Positions 23,710-32,003 are shown, counted from the stretch's first letter. The stretch: 32,177 nucleotides of DNA from a bacterium (GCA_029227655.1 JAQYAI010000123.1:1-32177); one strand, 5' to 3'. The notes: generated by a model not told the origin, from the letters alone. Numbers and translations: made by a program.

Positions 23710-24376
23710 TGTATTAAAGGTATCACCAAATGCATCGGATGATGAAATAAAAAGAGCGTATCGTGAGATGAGCAGAAAGTATCATCCGGATGCAAATGTA
23801 AATAATCCGCTGGCTGATCTGGCAGAAGAGAAATTCAAAGAAATTCAGGAAGCTTATAATGCGATCATGAGAGAACGTGAACAGGGCGGATACAGTTACG
23901 GAGGAAATGCTTCGGCAAACAGTTATAATTCTAGTTCTTACAGCTATGGAGGCGGCAATTATGGCGGCTACCAGGGAAATAATGGCTATGGAGAACAGCA
24001 GAATACAGAAATGCAGGCGGTCTATAACTTTATTAATAACCGTCGTTTTCAGGATGCACTCAATGTTCTGAACAGAATGTCGACACGCGGTGCACAGTGG
24101 TATTATCTGAGCGCCATGGCGAACATGGGAGTTGGGAATAACATCCTGGCGAGGGACCACGCTGCACAGGCTGTAAATATGGAACCAAATAATCTTCAGT
24201 ACAGACAGCTTCTGAATCAGCTCAGCAGGAATTCCCAGCGCTATCAGAGCAATTCGTATGGCGGCAATTATGCAAATGGTGGTTCTACCTGTGGAACAGG
24301 AAATATGTGCTGTGATCTCTGGATCCTGGATACTCTGTGCGAATGTACGGGAGGCGATCTCTGCTCATGCATGTAA
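23690..24376 (+). CDS. DnaJ-domain protein with low-complexity linker and Cys-rich tail
   Basis: A 228-residue protein. Residues 3-63 form a J domain ([20 protein letters not shown], then the His-Pro-Asp motif in KYHPDAN near 31), which stimulates Hsp70 ATPase activity. Residues about 65-105 are a Gly/Tyr/Ser/Asn-rich linker, and 110-185 are a TPR-like helical pair ([21 protein letters not shown], then [21 protein letters not shown]). The C-terminus has eight or so cysteines (CGTGNMCCD ... [11 protein letters not shown]), possibly metal-binding or an interaction tail. It overlaps the DUF5685 gene upstream by 20 bases and the next gene by 10, so the three are translationally coupled. Confidence 0.88.
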   Translation: MTKNPYDVLKVSPNASDDEIKRAYREMSRKYHPDANVNNPLADLAEEKFKEIQEAYNAIMREREQGGYSYGGNASANSYNSSSYSYGGGNYGGYQGNNGYGEQQNTEMQAVYNFINNRRFQDALNVLNRMSTRGAQWYYLSAMANMGVGNNILARDHAAQAVNMEPNNLQYRQLLNQLSRNSQRYQSNSYGGNYANGGSTCGTGNMCCDLWILDTLCECTGGDLCSCM

Positions 24377-24897
24377 ATGCGAAAATAGTTGCTATGGGAG
24401 GTCTGATGCTGGCATTCACAGAAGTGTGCATTTCCCTTGGAAGTGTTATCGAAAGTAATACATTATTCTTGCTAGCGGCAGCATCTTTTATGGTAGGAAT
24501 CATGATTCGGGAAGCCGGTCTTAGAGCCGGAGGATGTTTCTGCGCTTCGGGGGTACTTTTGGGTATACTGATTGCACCGAATAAGTTCTATGTCCTTTCC
24601 TATGCAGGTATGAGTCTTTACATCATTCTCAGAGAAACTGCGTGGGAAATGATTGCAAAAGATTCAGGGAAAACAAAGGGGAGTAAAAGGTTCTGGCTGA
24701 TGAAGCTGATTGCGTTCAATGTCATTTATTTGACAGGAATTTCGGCAGGTTGGAAGCTGTTTGTTGCAAGAGAAGTAAGTTGGCAGCTGGTACTTGGAAT
24801 TGTGGCAGCAGGACAGTTCGGATTTTGGATATACGATATGGCATATGAATATGTGCAGAGTCAAATATGGACAAAAATAAGAAATAAATTATTATAA
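24367..24897 (+). CDS. Membrane protein of unknown function, coupled to the DnaJ gene
   Basis: A 176-residue protein with about five hydrophobic segments (near residues 8-25, 32-48, 56-72, 78-92 and 118-160 in two parts). No family is recognised. The ATG at 24367 lies inside the end of the DnaJ-domain gene, with GGGAGG at 24350-24354 ahead of it; the GTG at 24337 is less likely. Its position makes it the third member of the DUF5685-DnaJ unit. An anchoring role for the J protein is a guess only. Confidence 0.65.
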   Translation: MHVNAKIVAMGGLMLAFTEVCISLGSVIESNTLFLLAAASFMVGIMIREAGLRAGGCFCASGVLLGILIAPNKFYVLSYAGMSLYIILRETAWEMIAKDSGKTKGSKRFWLMKLIAFNVIYLTGISAGWKLFVAREVSWQLVLGIVAAGQFGFWIYDMAYEYVQSQIWTKIRNKLL

Positions 24898-24907
24898 AAA
24901 AATAGTC

Positions 24908-24936
24908 TTGTATAATGACAAGTAACAAGCTATAAT
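24908..24936 (+). promoter_or_regulatory. Promoter of the FMN riboswitch transcript
   Basis: TTGTAT (24908-24913), 17 bases, TATAAT (24931-24936), ending 17 bases before the first riboswitch stem. Confidence 0.65.
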
Positions 24937-24953
24937 ATGGGCAAATAGGAGAA

Positions 24954-25073
24954 TTCTTCGGGGTAGGGTGTAATTCCCGACCGGCGGTAAAGTCCGCGAC
25001 CTGCATCAGGTTTCTGGTGTGGCTGATCTGGTGAGATTCCAGAACCGACAGTAAAGTCTGGATGAGAGAAGAA
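24954..25073 (+). promoter_or_regulatory. FMN riboswitch (RFN element)
   Basis: Closing stem TTCTTC/GAAGAA (24954-24959 with 25068-25073). The conserved core is plain: GGGGTAGGGTG and TTCCCGACCGGCGGT near 24960-24987, AGTCCGCGACC, then GGTGAGATTCCAGAACCGACAGT at 25030-25052 and AGTCTGGATGAGAGAA. These are RFN signatures. It binds flavin mononucleotide and shuts off the downstream riboflavin uptake gene. Confidence 0.97.
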
Positions 25074-25120
25074 ATTGGTTGCTTTGTCTACATATATGAC
25101 ACAGATATGTTATTTTGAAC

Positions 25121-25148
25121 CCCGGAATATAGATTCCGGGTTTTTTTC
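25121..25148 (+). terminator. Riboswitch-controlled terminator
   Basis: CCCGGAAT/ATTCCGGG (25121-25128 with 25133-25140) over ATAG, followed by seven T. It forms the expression platform: termination is expected when FMN is bound. A second, weaker hairpin (GAGAA/TTCTC at 25210-25224, then TTTTTA) lies in the remaining leader. Confidence 0.88.
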
Positions 25149-25270
25149 ATGGTTGTTTGTATGGTATACAACAATGAAAAGAACGAAATAAATATGCAGC
25201 CGCAGAACCGAGAAGAGTTTTCTCTTTTTATCAAATAAGTAGAACTTCATATGAAAAGGAGAGAAAGAAA

Positions 25271-25885
25271 ATGAGTAAAGAAACAAAGAACAAAATGAGT
25301 GTAAAAATGATCACACAGGCAGGGATGCTTGGAGCAATTGCGGTTGTCTTGATGCTGTTTGAGATTCCACTTCCATTTGCACCAGCTTTCTATGAAATCG
25401 ATTTTAGTGAAGTGCCGGTATTAGTGGGGGCTTTTGCAATGGGACCGCTGGCTGGCCTGTTGATTGAATTTGTGAAAATTTTATTGAATCTTCTGATTAA
25501 TGGGACAACAACAGCAGGAGTTGGAGAAATTGCCAATTTCTTAATTGGAATCAGTTTCTGCCTTCCGGCATCTCTTATCTACAGAAAAATGCATTCTAAA
25601 AAAGGAGCAATCGTTGGACTCGCAAGTGGAACGCTTATCATGACAGCGGCAGGATGTTTTTTAAATGCATATGTACTTCTTCCAGCTTATGCCAAAGCAT
25701 TTGAGATGCCGATTGACGCACTGGTCGGTATGGGAACTGCAGTCAATGCCAAGATTACAGATCTCTTTACCTTTGTTGTGTTTGCGGTGGCGCCATTCAA
25801 TCTTTTGAAAGGAGTTCTGGTATCACTGGTCGTGGTTTTGATTTACAAGAAGATCAGTCCGATTCTGAAATATGGAAGAGTATAA
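25271..25885 (+). CDS. ribU: Riboflavin ECF transporter substrate-binding subunit RibU
   Basis: A 204-residue membrane protein with about six hydrophobic segments, the S component of an energy-coupling-factor transporter that imports riboflavin with a shared EcfA/EcfA'/EcfT module encoded elsewhere. The N-terminal SVKMITQAGMLGAIAVVLMLFEIPLPFAPAFYEIDFSEVPVLVGAF is divided by the typical AFYEIDFSEVP motif that contacts the flavin; the AGMLGA segment is where S components dock on EcfT. The role is strongly supported by the FMN riboswitch directly upstream. The ATG follows AAGGAG (25256-25261). Confidence 0.95.
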   Translation: MSKETKNKMSVKMITQAGMLGAIAVVLMLFEIPLPFAPAFYEIDFSEVPVLVGAFAMGPLAGLLIEFVKILLNLLINGTTTAGVGEIANFLIGISFCLPASLIYRKMHSKKGAIVGLASGTLIMTAAGCFLNAYVLLPAYAKAFEMPIDALVGMGTAVNAKITDLFTFVVFAVAPFNLLKGVLVSLVVVLIYKKISPILKYGRV

Positions 25886-25935
25886 TCCGACTATTGTTTC
25901 GAGAGAAATGGTGTGTTATACTTCCTGTATATCAT

Positions 25936-26100
25936 GAAAATAGTAACAGTTCAGCCATTCAGCTCGAATACGCTGCTCTGCAGCTACTTCTCGCTTCGGC
26001 AGAGCGCCATATGCTTCAAAAGAAAGAAAACACTTTTGCGGGCAAGCTCTCAGTTGTTTTCTTTCTCTTTGAAGCGCATGGCTGAACTGTTACTGAAAAT
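25936..26100. mobile_element. MITE-like palindromic element with 17-bp terminal inverted repeats
   Basis: Bases 25942-25958 are the exact reverse complement of 26078-26094. GAAAAT occurs just outside each end (25936-25941 and 26095-26100), as a target-site duplication would. Inside, a second long hairpin pairs 26013-26020 with 26068-26075 and 26021-26032 with 26055-26066 around one unpaired C, and CTCTGC/GCAGAG pairs near 25976-26005. No transposase is encoded. It lies between ribU and the ycxB-like gene and ends just before that gene's ribosome binding site. Confidence 0.65.
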
Positions 26101-26114
26101 ACGGGAGGATAAAT

Positions 26115-26627
26115 ATGTCGGTAAAATTTGATGTAAAAATGACAAAAGAAGCAATGTTTGATTTTATGTTATATACTTCATTAACAAGTATAACGGGAAT
26201 TCTTGGAATCGTTGCAGGCGGCCTGCTTCTTATGGTCGGAATTAAGCAGCTTTTGGCGGGTGAAATTGGAAGAGCTGCGACTTATTTTATGTTCTCAGCT
26301 ATCTTTCTGGTGATAAATCCGGTGAATATGAAGATCCGTGCAGGGGAACAGGTAAAAAGAACACCTATGTTCCAAAAACCACTTACTTACGAATTAGATG
26401 AAAATGGTGTTAAAGTTACGCAGGATGACCAGAGTGCTGAGAACAGCTGGGATGATTTCAGAAAAGTAATCTCAACAAATAAGTCAATCATTATGTTCAT
26501 TACAAAGAAAAGGGCAATTATTCTACCTAAAGAATCATTGGGCGAACAGTATGCAGAAGTTGTAAAAGTGATCTCTGCACATATGCCGGCAAAGAAAGTA
26601 AATATCCGTCATGTCAGTGCGTCATAA
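26115..26627 (+). CDS. YcxB-like membrane protein
   Basis: A 170-residue protein with two membrane segments in the first half (about 22-46 and 52-72) and a soluble C-terminal domain with TYELDENGVKVTQDDQSAENSWDDF and IIMFITKKRAIILPKESL, the pattern of the YcxB-like family. The function is not known. GGGAGG at 26103-26108 gives the ATG start. The C-terminus ends 43 bases before tsaE; whether it shares that operon is unclear. Confidence 0.78.
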   Translation: MSVKFDVKMTKEAMFDFMLYTSLTSITGILGIVAGGLLLMVGIKQLLAGEIGRAATYFMFSAIFLVINPVNMKIRAGEQVKRTPMFQKPLTYELDENGVKVTQDDQSAENSWDDFRKVISTNKSIIMFITKKRAIILPKESLGEQYAEVVKVISAHMPAKKVNIRHVSAS

Positions 26628-26670
26628 GTTTGAAAAAAGGATGACAGGGGATACAGACAGGAGAAGAGAT

Positions 26671-27114
26671 ATGATTATTGAAACCAGAAGTGCAGAAGAA
26701 ACATTTGCGCTTGGCAAAAAAATAGGAGAACAGGCCAGACCGGGAGACGTGTATACTTTAGTCGGTGATCTCGGTGTGGGGAAGACAGTATTTACACAGG
26801 GACTAGCCGAAGGACTGGAAATCACAGAACCAATCAGCAGTCCTACCTTTACGATTGTTCAGGTATATGAAGAAGGGCGTCTGCCGTTCTATCATTTTGA
26901 TGTGTACAGAATTGGTGATGTGGAGGAAATGGACGAAATAGGGTTCGAAGATTATATTTATGGTGAAGGCGTCAGCCTGATCGAATGGTCCAATCTGATT
27001 GAAGAAATTCTGCCGGAAAAGAAAGTAAAAATAACAATAGAAAAAGATCTTGAGCAGGGATTTGATTATCGCCGAATTATGATAGAAGGTCTGGACGAAA
27101 CAACATTGTTATAG
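26671..27114 (+). CDS. tsaE: tRNA t6A biosynthesis ATPase TsaE
   Basis: TsaE is the ATPase that works with TsaB and TsaD in making N6-threonylcarbamoyladenosine at position 37 of ANN-decoding tRNAs. The 147-residue product has the Walker A GDLGVGKT (32-39), SSPTFTIVQVYEEG near 64-77 and the conserved HFDVYRIGD and LIEWSNLI motifs. The ATG at 26671 follows AGGAGA; in-frame starts upstream lie at the end of the ycxB-like gene. It is 15 bases before tsaB. Confidence 0.95.
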   Translation: MIIETRSAEETFALGKKIGEQARPGDVYTLVGDLGVGKTVFTQGLAEGLEITEPISSPTFTIVQVYEEGRLPFYHFDVYRIGDVEEMDEIGFEDYIYGEGVSLIEWSNLIEEILPEKKVKITIEKDLEQGFDYRRIMIEGLDETTLL

Positions 27115-27129
27115 GAAAGAGGAAGAAAG

Positions 27130-27861
27130 ATGCGCGTTTTAGCAGTAGATAGTTCTGGACTGGTCGCAACGGTGGCCATTGTAGAAGAAAATGGTCCAGA
27201 AGCAAGAACAGTAGCAGAATATACAACGAATTTTAAGAAAACACATTCACAGACGTTGTTACCAATGCTGGATGAAATTGTGAAAATGACAGAAATTGAT
27301 TTGAATACGATTGATGCAATTGCAGTTTCAGGAGGGCCGGGATCTTTTACAGGTCTTCGCATCGGATCAGCAACAGCGAAAGGTTTGGGGCTTGCGCTTG
27401 GTAAACCACTCATCCATGTGCCGACGGTGGATGGACTCGCATATAATTTCTGTTATACAGACCAGATTGTATGCCCAATCATGGATGCGAGACGTGGTCA
27501 GGTGTACACAGGGATTTACAGGTTTGAAAATGAAAGAATGATCGTACTTGAAGAACAGATGGCGATTGGTATTGAAGAACTGGTGGATAAATTATGCCAG
27601 TACGAAGATAACGGTGTGATCTTTTTGGGTGATGGTGTACCGGTACATCGGGAACGACTGGAAAAGGAATTAATGAGAGAACGCAAAATTTCTTTTGCAC
27701 CAGCTCATATGAATTATCAAAGAGCATCGACGGTCGGTGCTTTAGGAATGTTGTATTTCAAAGAAGGGAAAATAGAGACAGCTGCAGAACATAGACCGGA
27801 TTATCTGCGTGTGTCACAGGCAGAGCGTGAACGTGCAGAGCGAGAACAGAGGAAGGCATAA
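27130..27861 (+). CDS. tsaB: tRNA t6A biosynthesis protein TsaB
   Basis: TsaB is the non-catalytic partner of TsaD in the t6A complex and belongs to the same ASKHA fold. The 243-residue product has the N-terminal LAVDSSGLVATVAIVE, the KKTHSQTLLPMLDE segment (His-Ser), the core SGGPGSFTGLRIG near 62-74 and PIMDARRGQVYTG near 117-129. Its stop shares one base with the start of rimI. Confidence 0.95.
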   Translation: MRVLAVDSSGLVATVAIVEENGPEARTVAEYTTNFKKTHSQTLLPMLDEIVKMTEIDLNTIDAIAVSGGPGSFTGLRIGSATAKGLGLALGKPLIHVPTVDGLAYNFCYTDQIVCPIMDARRGQVYTGIYRFENERMIVLEEQMAIGIEELVDKLCQYEDNGVIFLGDGVPVHRERLEKELMRERKISFAPAHMNYQRASTVGALGMLYFKEGKIETAAEHRPDYLRVSQAERERAEREQRKA

Positions 27862-28346
27862 TGATTCGCGTAGAGAAGCTGGAATTATCTGATCATAGTT
27901 CCATAAAAAAGGTTGCAGAGCTGGAACGGGAAATTTTTCCGGATGCATGGAGCGAAAAGGAAGTAAAAAGTACGGTTAGTCAAAAACATGCATTTTGTGC
28001 AATAGCAAAGGAGAAAGAAAAAATCGTAGGATACTTTCTCTGCTATTTTGTGCTGGATGAATGGGAGATTGCCCGCATTGCAGTTTCTCCGGATGACCGC
28101 AGGAAAGGGATCGGGCAGAAGCTGTTCGATTTTATGATGGACGTGTGCAAGGAAAAAGGAATGGCACGTCTATTACTGGATGTGCGTGAATCCAATCTTC
28201 CGGCTATCAATTTTTATAAGAAAAATGGATTTGTGATTGATGGAATCCGAAAGAACTTTTATGGAGGACCTCAGCCGGAGAATGCAATTCTCATGAGCTT
28301 CCAAGTGACGGGGCAGAGGTTTTATGAAGTGGAAGATTCTGTATAA
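27861..28346 (+). CDS. rimI: Ribosomal protein S18 alanine N-acetyltransferase
   Basis: A 161-residue GNAT acetyltransferase. The acetyl-CoA motif is RRKGIGQKLFDFM near residues 75-87, preceded by WEIARIAVSPDD, and the C-terminal NFYKKNGFVIDGIRKNFY with catalytic-type Tyr residues matches RimI. RimI acetylates the N-terminal Ala of ribosomal protein S18 in well-studied bacteria, and is commonly placed between tsaB and tsaD. It overlaps tsaB by one base (TAATG). Position and motifs together make the call firm; the target in this organism is inferred. Confidence 0.92.
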   Translation: MIRVEKLELSDHSSIKKVAELEREIFPDAWSEKEVKSTVSQKHAFCAIAKEKEKIVGYFLCYFVLDEWEIARIAVSPDDRRKGIGQKLFDFMMDVCKEKGMARLLLDVRESNLPAINFYKKNGFVIDGIRKNFYGGPQPENAILMSFQVTGQRFYEVEDSV

Positions 28347-28431
28347 ATATGAAAGACTTTCTACTAGAACTTGTATGTGACAGAGTGTATAATTTTGGCG
28401 TGAACAATCAAAAAACATAGGAGGAAATTGT

Positions 28432-28668
28432 ATGCGCCAGTTTGAAATTTGCAAGAAAGAACAAAAAGAAATAACAAAGATTATTTGCAATTTATGTAAA
28501 AAAGAAATAAAAGTAAAAAATGGAATTTCAGAAGAAGATGTGCTTTCTGTGGAAAAGCGTTGGGGATATTTCTCGAACAAAGATAACGAAGTACATCGGT
28601 TTGACCTTTGTGAAGAATGTTATGATAAACTAATAGCATCTTTTGAGATTCCTGTGGAGAGAGAATAG
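28432..28668 (+). CDS. Small protein with two CxxC pairs, unknown function
   Basis: A 78-residue protein with CNLC near residue 22-25 and CEEC near 62-65, spaced as in treble-clef or zinc-ribbon proteins, and no other recognisable feature. The ATG follows TAGGAGG at good spacing, so translation is likely. It sits in the tRNA cluster, 85 bases after rimI and eight bases before rnz, with the rnz ribosome binding site overlapping its stop codon. A TATAAT at 28388-28393 may belong to a local promoter, though the -35 box (TAGAAC) is poor. Zinc binding is inference. Confidence 0.75.
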   Translation: MRQFEICKKEQKEITKIICNLCKKEIKVKNGISEEDVLSVEKRWGYFSNKDNEVHRFDLCEECYDKLIASFEIPVERE

Positions 28669-28676
28669 GAGACAGA

Positions 28677-29585
28677 ATGTTAGATGTATGCTTGCTTGGG
28701 ACAGGCGGAATGATGCCGCTCCCATATCGCTGGTTAACAGCACTGATGACCAGATTTAATGGAAGCCAGTTATTGATTGATTGTGGAGAAGGCACACAGA
28801 TTGCACTCAAAGAAAAGGGGTGGAGCTTTAAGCCAATCGATGTCATCTGTTTTACACATTATCATGGTGATCATATCAGTGGACTGCCGGGACTTCTTTT
28901 GACGATGGGAAATGCCGACAGGCATGAGCCCCTCACTTTGATTGGGCCAAAAGGATTGGAAAGAGTTGTAAATTCATTGCGTGTAATTGCACCGGAGCTT
29001 CCGTTTGAAATAAAATTTATAGAGATAACAGAACCGGAACAGTCATTTGAATTAAATGGGTACCGTTTGAATGCATTTAAAGTAAAACACAATGTGACAT
29101 GTTATGGTTATACGATAGAGATTGACAGAGCGGGTAAATTTGATGTGCAGCGTGCACAGGAGCAGGAGATTCCGAAGGAATACTGGAAAGTGCTTCAGAA
29201 GGGAGAAAAGGTTGAACTTGACGGAAGAACTCTGACTCCGGATATGGTGCTTGGTCCGCCGCGAAAAGGAATTAAGGTTACCTATTGTACAGATACAAGG
29301 CCGACAGAATCCATTTTAAAACATGCAGCAGATTCTGATTTGTTTATCTGCGAAGGGATGTATGGGGAGAAAGAAAAGGCTGCCAAAGCAGTAGAGTATA
29401 AGCATATGACATTTTATGAAGCGGCGAAACTTGCAAGAGATGCTGAAGTAAAAGAAATGTGGCTGACTCATTACAGTCCTTCGCTGACCAGGCCAGAAGA
29501 ATTTATGGATGAGGTCCGCAAGATTTTTCCAAATGCAATTGCGGGTAAAGACAGAATGACAGTGGAATTGGATTTTCCAGAATAG
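28677..29585 (+). CDS. rnz: Ribonuclease Z (tRNA 3' endonuclease)
   Basis: RNase Z cuts the 3' trailer from tRNA precursors that lack an encoded CCA, which fits the CCA-less tRNA genes at the end of this window. The 302-residue product is a short-form metallo-beta-lactamase enzyme: THYHGDHISGL holds His61, His63, Asp65 and His66; CTDTRPTE and FICEGMYGEKE and the C-terminal LTHYSPSL supply further ligands. The ATG follows TAGGAG, which overlaps the preceding stop codon. Confidence 0.94.
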   Translation: MLDVCLLGTGGMMPLPYRWLTALMTRFNGSQLLIDCGEGTQIALKEKGWSFKPIDVICFTHYHGDHISGLPGLLLTMGNADRHEPLTLIGPKGLERVVNSLRVIAPELPFEIKFIEITEPEQSFELNGYRLNAFKVKHNVTCYGYTIEIDRAGKFDVQRAQEQEIPKEYWKVLQKGEKVELDGRTLTPDMVLGPPRKGIKVTYCTDTRPTESILKHAADSDLFICEGMYGEKEKAAKAVEYKHMTFYEAAKLARDAEVKEMWLTHYSPSLTRPEEFMDEVRKIFPNAIAGKDRMTVELDFPE

Positions 29586-29600
29586 AAAGAAGAGAGAATT

Positions 29601-30629
29601 ATGGAAACAAAAAAAGATGTTTTAATTTTGGCAATTGAAAGTTCTTGTGATGAAACTGCGGCAGCAGTCGTAAAAAATGGAAGAGAAGTATTGTCAAACG
29701 TTATTTCATCGCAGATAGAACTGCATAAACTTTACGGTGGTGTAGTTCCGGAAATTGCGTCAAGAAAACATATTGAAAAAATTAATCAGGTAATCGAAGA
29801 AGCGCTGGAAACGGCAGGAGTGACTTTGGATGATATTGATGCTATAGGTGTCACATATGGACCGGGGCTTGTCGGGGCTCTTCTTGTTGGTGTTGCAGAA
29901 GCGAAAGCAATTGCGTTTGCAAAGAACATACCTTTAGTAGGTGTTCATCATATCGAGGGGCATATTTCTGCAAATTATATTGAGAATAAAGAATTAGAAC
30001 CTCCGTTTCTATGTCTTGTGGTATCAGGTGGACACACACATCTGGTGTGCGTAAAAGATTATGGAGAATATGAAATCCTTGGAAGAACAAGAGATGATGC
30101 AGCGGGAGAAGCATTTGACAAGGTCGCAAGAGCCATCGGGCTTGGATATCCTGGCGGACCTAAGATTGATAAGTTATCTAAAGAAGGAAATCCGGACGCC
30201 ATCGCATTTCCGAGAGCGCATATTGCCGGATCTGAATATGATTTTAGTTTCAGCGGTGTGAAATCAGCAGTTCTTAACTACATCAATGGATGTCAGATGA
30301 AGGGAACCCCATATAATCGCGCAGATATTGCAGCATCTTTCCAAAAAGCTGTCACTGATGTTCTGGTAGATAATGCGATTCATGGAGTAAAAGAATATGG
30401 CTTAAATAAGCTGGCGATTGCAGGCGGAGTTGCATCGAACAGCACCCTTAGAGCAGCGATGGCGGAAGCGTGCGCGGAAAATGGCATAGAATTCTATTAT
30501 CCGTCACCAATTTTTTGTACAGATAATGCTGCAATGATCGGTGCCGCTGCTTATTATGAATATCTGGCTGGTACGAGACATGGATGGGATTTAAATGCAG
30601 TGCCTAATCTGAGATTAGGAGAACGATAA
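29601..30629 (+). CDS. tsaD: tRNA N6-threonylcarbamoyladenosine transferase TsaD
   Basis: TsaD transfers the threonylcarbamoyl group onto A37 of tRNA. The 342-residue product has [14 protein letters not shown] near 11-24, the metal-binding HHIEGH (His117, His121), SGGHTHLV near 137-144, [12 protein letters not shown] near 214-225 and [10 protein letters not shown] near 275-284, and [10 protein letters not shown] at the end. The length is normal. It follows rnz by 15 bases and precedes ispD by 18. Confidence 0.97.
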   Translation: METKKDVLILAIESSCDETAAAVVKNGREVLSNVISSQIELHKLYGGVVPEIASRKHIEKINQVIEEALETAGVTLDDIDAIGVTYGPGLVGALLVGVAEAKAIAFAKNIPLVGVHHIEGHISANYIENKELEPPFLCLVVSGGHTHLVCVKDYGEYEILGRTRDDAAGEAFDKVARAIGLGYPGGPKIDKLSKEGNPDAIAFPRAHIAGSEYDFSFSGVKSAVLNYINGCQMKGTPYNRADIAASFQKAVTDVLVDNAIHGVKEYGLNKLAIAGGVASNSTLRAAMAEACAENGIEFYYPSPIFCTDNAAMIGAAAYYEYLAGTRHGWDLNAVPNLRLGER

Positions 30630-30647
30630 GAAAGGCTGGATGACGAT

Positions 30648-31376
30648 ATGATAGAGACAGAAAACAAGAATGTCCATAGCGCTGCGATTGTGCTCGCGGC
30701 TGGGCAGGGAAAACGTATGGGAACAAAAGTGCAGAAACAGTTTCTTGAAGTGGAAGGAAAACCTGTTTTATATTATTCGTTAGAAGCGTTTGAGACTTCA
30801 TCAATTATTGATGAGGTTATTCTTGTTGTGGGAAACGGTCTGGTGGATTATTGCCAAAAAGAAATCATTGATAAATACCATTTTCATAAAGTGAAAAAAA
30901 TTGTTATCGGTGGAAGAGAACGCTACGAGTCTGTATATTTGGGATTAAAAGCATTAATGGAGTCCGCTCCGGAATATGTATTTATTCATGATGGAGCGCG
31001 TCCGTTCGTTGATAACGATATGCTTACAAGAGCTTATCATGAAGTCATAAAAACGAATGCCTGTGTAGTGGGAATGCCGTCAAAGGATACTATTAAAGTG
31101 GTAAATGAAAGTGGAATTGTTGTGGAGACGCCAGATAGAAAATATTTGTGGCAGGTCCAGACACCGCAGGTGTTTGCGTATGAACTGATTAAAGATGCAT
31201 ACGTTGAATTTATGGAAAATGAAACAATTAATGTAACAGATGATGCAATGGTTTTGGAAACTGTAAAAGGAATTCCGGTAAAATTAGTAGAGGGATCTTA
31301 TGAGAATATTAAGATTACAACACCGGAAGATCTTTTTGTTGCTGAAGCCTTTTTGAAAAAGAGAAGAAATACCTAA
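30648..31376 (+). CDS. ispD: 2-C-methyl-D-erythritol 4-phosphate cytidylyltransferase
   Basis: IspD forms CDP-methylerythritol in the non-mevalonate isoprenoid pathway. The 242-residue product has the CTP-binding AIVLAAGQGKRMG near 13-25 with KQFLEVEGKP following, HDGARPFV near 110-117, QTPQVF near 167-172 and TDDAMVLE near 196-203. The last codons and the stop are in a 19-bp tandem repeat. It is the last gene of the tRNA cluster. Confidence 0.95.
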   Translation: MIETENKNVHSAAIVLAAGQGKRMGTKVQKQFLEVEGKPVLYYSLEAFETSSIIDEVILVVGNGLVDYCQKEIIDKYHFHKVKKIVIGGRERYESVYLGLKALMESAPEYVFIHDGARPFVDNDMLTRAYHEVIKTNACVVGMPSKDTIKVVNESGIVVETPDRKYLWQVQTPQVFAYELIKDAYVEFMENETINVTDDAMVLETVKGIPVKLVEGSYENIKITTPEDLFVAEAFLKKRRNT

Positions 31377-31393
31377 AAAGAGAAGAAATACCT
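31356..31393. repeat. 19-bp perfect tandem duplication at the ispD stop
   Basis: Bases 31356-31374 are repeated exactly at 31375-31393. The ispD stop (31374-31376) falls at the joint, so the protein end is unchanged and the second copy is untranslated. Confidence 0.9.
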
Positions 31394-31403
31394 AAAAAAG
31401 ATA

Positions 31404-31432
31404 TTGACAAATCCGATGACGAGTGTTAAGAT
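31404..31432 (+). promoter_or_regulatory. Promoter of the first tRNA-Ser gene
   Basis: TTGACA (31404-31409), 17 bases, TAAGAT (31427-31432). Confidence 0.7.
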
Positions 31433-31469
31433 AAAGTACGTCGCAAAGAAAGTGACAAAAATTGAATAT

Positions 31470-31555
31470 GCAGAGGTATCGAAGTGGTCATAACGAGGCG
31501 GTCTTGAAAACCGTTTGTCCGAGAGGGCGCGTGGGTTCGAATCCCACCCTCTGCG
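31470..31555 (+). tRNA. tRNA-Ser (anticodon UGA), copy 1
   Basis: An 86-base tRNA with acceptor stem GCAGAGG/CCTCTGC, anticodon loop CTTGAAA (anticodon TGA, reading UCN codons), a long variable arm and T arm GTGGG-TTCGAAT-CCCAC. CCA is not encoded. Confidence 0.97.
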
Positions 31556-31560
31556 TTGGA

Positions 31561-31588
31561 GAGCAGGAACGATGTTCCTGCTCTTTTA
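31561..31588 (+). terminator. Terminator after tRNA-Ser copy 1
   Basis: A 10-bp perfect stem (31561-31570 with 31574-31583) over GAT, followed by TTTTAG. Confidence 0.85.
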
Positions 31589-31683
31589 GTCTCTAAGATC
31601 TTTGAGGGAAAGAAGAACTTTAGTCTGATTATTTTGTGAATTGATGAGGATATGTGTGAAAATAAAAAAAGTGAAAAAAGTGC

Positions 31684-31712
31684 TGGACAAAACTAGAAAG
31701 ATGGTGTATATT
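31684..31712 (+). promoter_or_regulatory. Promoter of the second tRNA-Ser gene
   Basis: TGGACA (31684-31689), 17 bases, TATATT (31707-31712). Confidence 0.65.
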
Positions 31713-31752
31713 ATTTCTTGTTCGTGACAGAACAAAAGAGAAAAATGAATAT

Positions 31753-31838
31753 GCAGAGGTATCGAAGTGGTCATAACGAGGCGGTCTTGAAAACCGTTTG
31801 TCCGAGAGGGCGCGTGGGTTCGAATCCCACCCTCTGCG
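31753..31838 (+). tRNA. tRNA-Ser (anticodon UGA), copy 2
   Basis: Identical over all 86 bases to the copy at 31470-31555, and a few flanking bases on each side (TGAATAT before, TTG after) are also shared. It has its own promoter. No strong terminator is visible after it; a weak pairing of AAAGAT and ATCTTT occurs at about 31842-31867. Confidence 0.97.
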
Positions 31839-31927
31839 TTGAAAGATTTTATACAAATAAGATCTTTTGTTAATCCGTTTGTTTCGCTAAAAGTCGACGA
31901 AAAAGTTTGAAAAAATGTAAAAAAATG

Positions 31928-31956
31928 TTGACAAAAAGAGATGGACGTGATAATAT
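31928..31956 (+). promoter_or_regulatory. rRNA operon promoter P1
   Basis: TTGACA (31928-31933), 17 bases, TAATAT (31951-31956), with GTGATAA across the -10 region as in P2. Confidence 0.65.
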
Positions 31957-32003
31957 AAAAAAAGCTTTCGAAAATAAAACGAAAGAAAAATGTAAAAAAG
32001 TTC

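Noticed and set aside
25894..26131. Two short plus-strand frames over the palindromic element
   Set aside because: They have no ribosome binding site and their sequence is explained by the inverted repeats.
31470..31838. CRISPR or attachment-site repeat formed by the two long identical segments
   Set aside because: Both fold as tRNA-Ser with a normal anticodon and T arm; there are only two copies and no integrase or cas gene.
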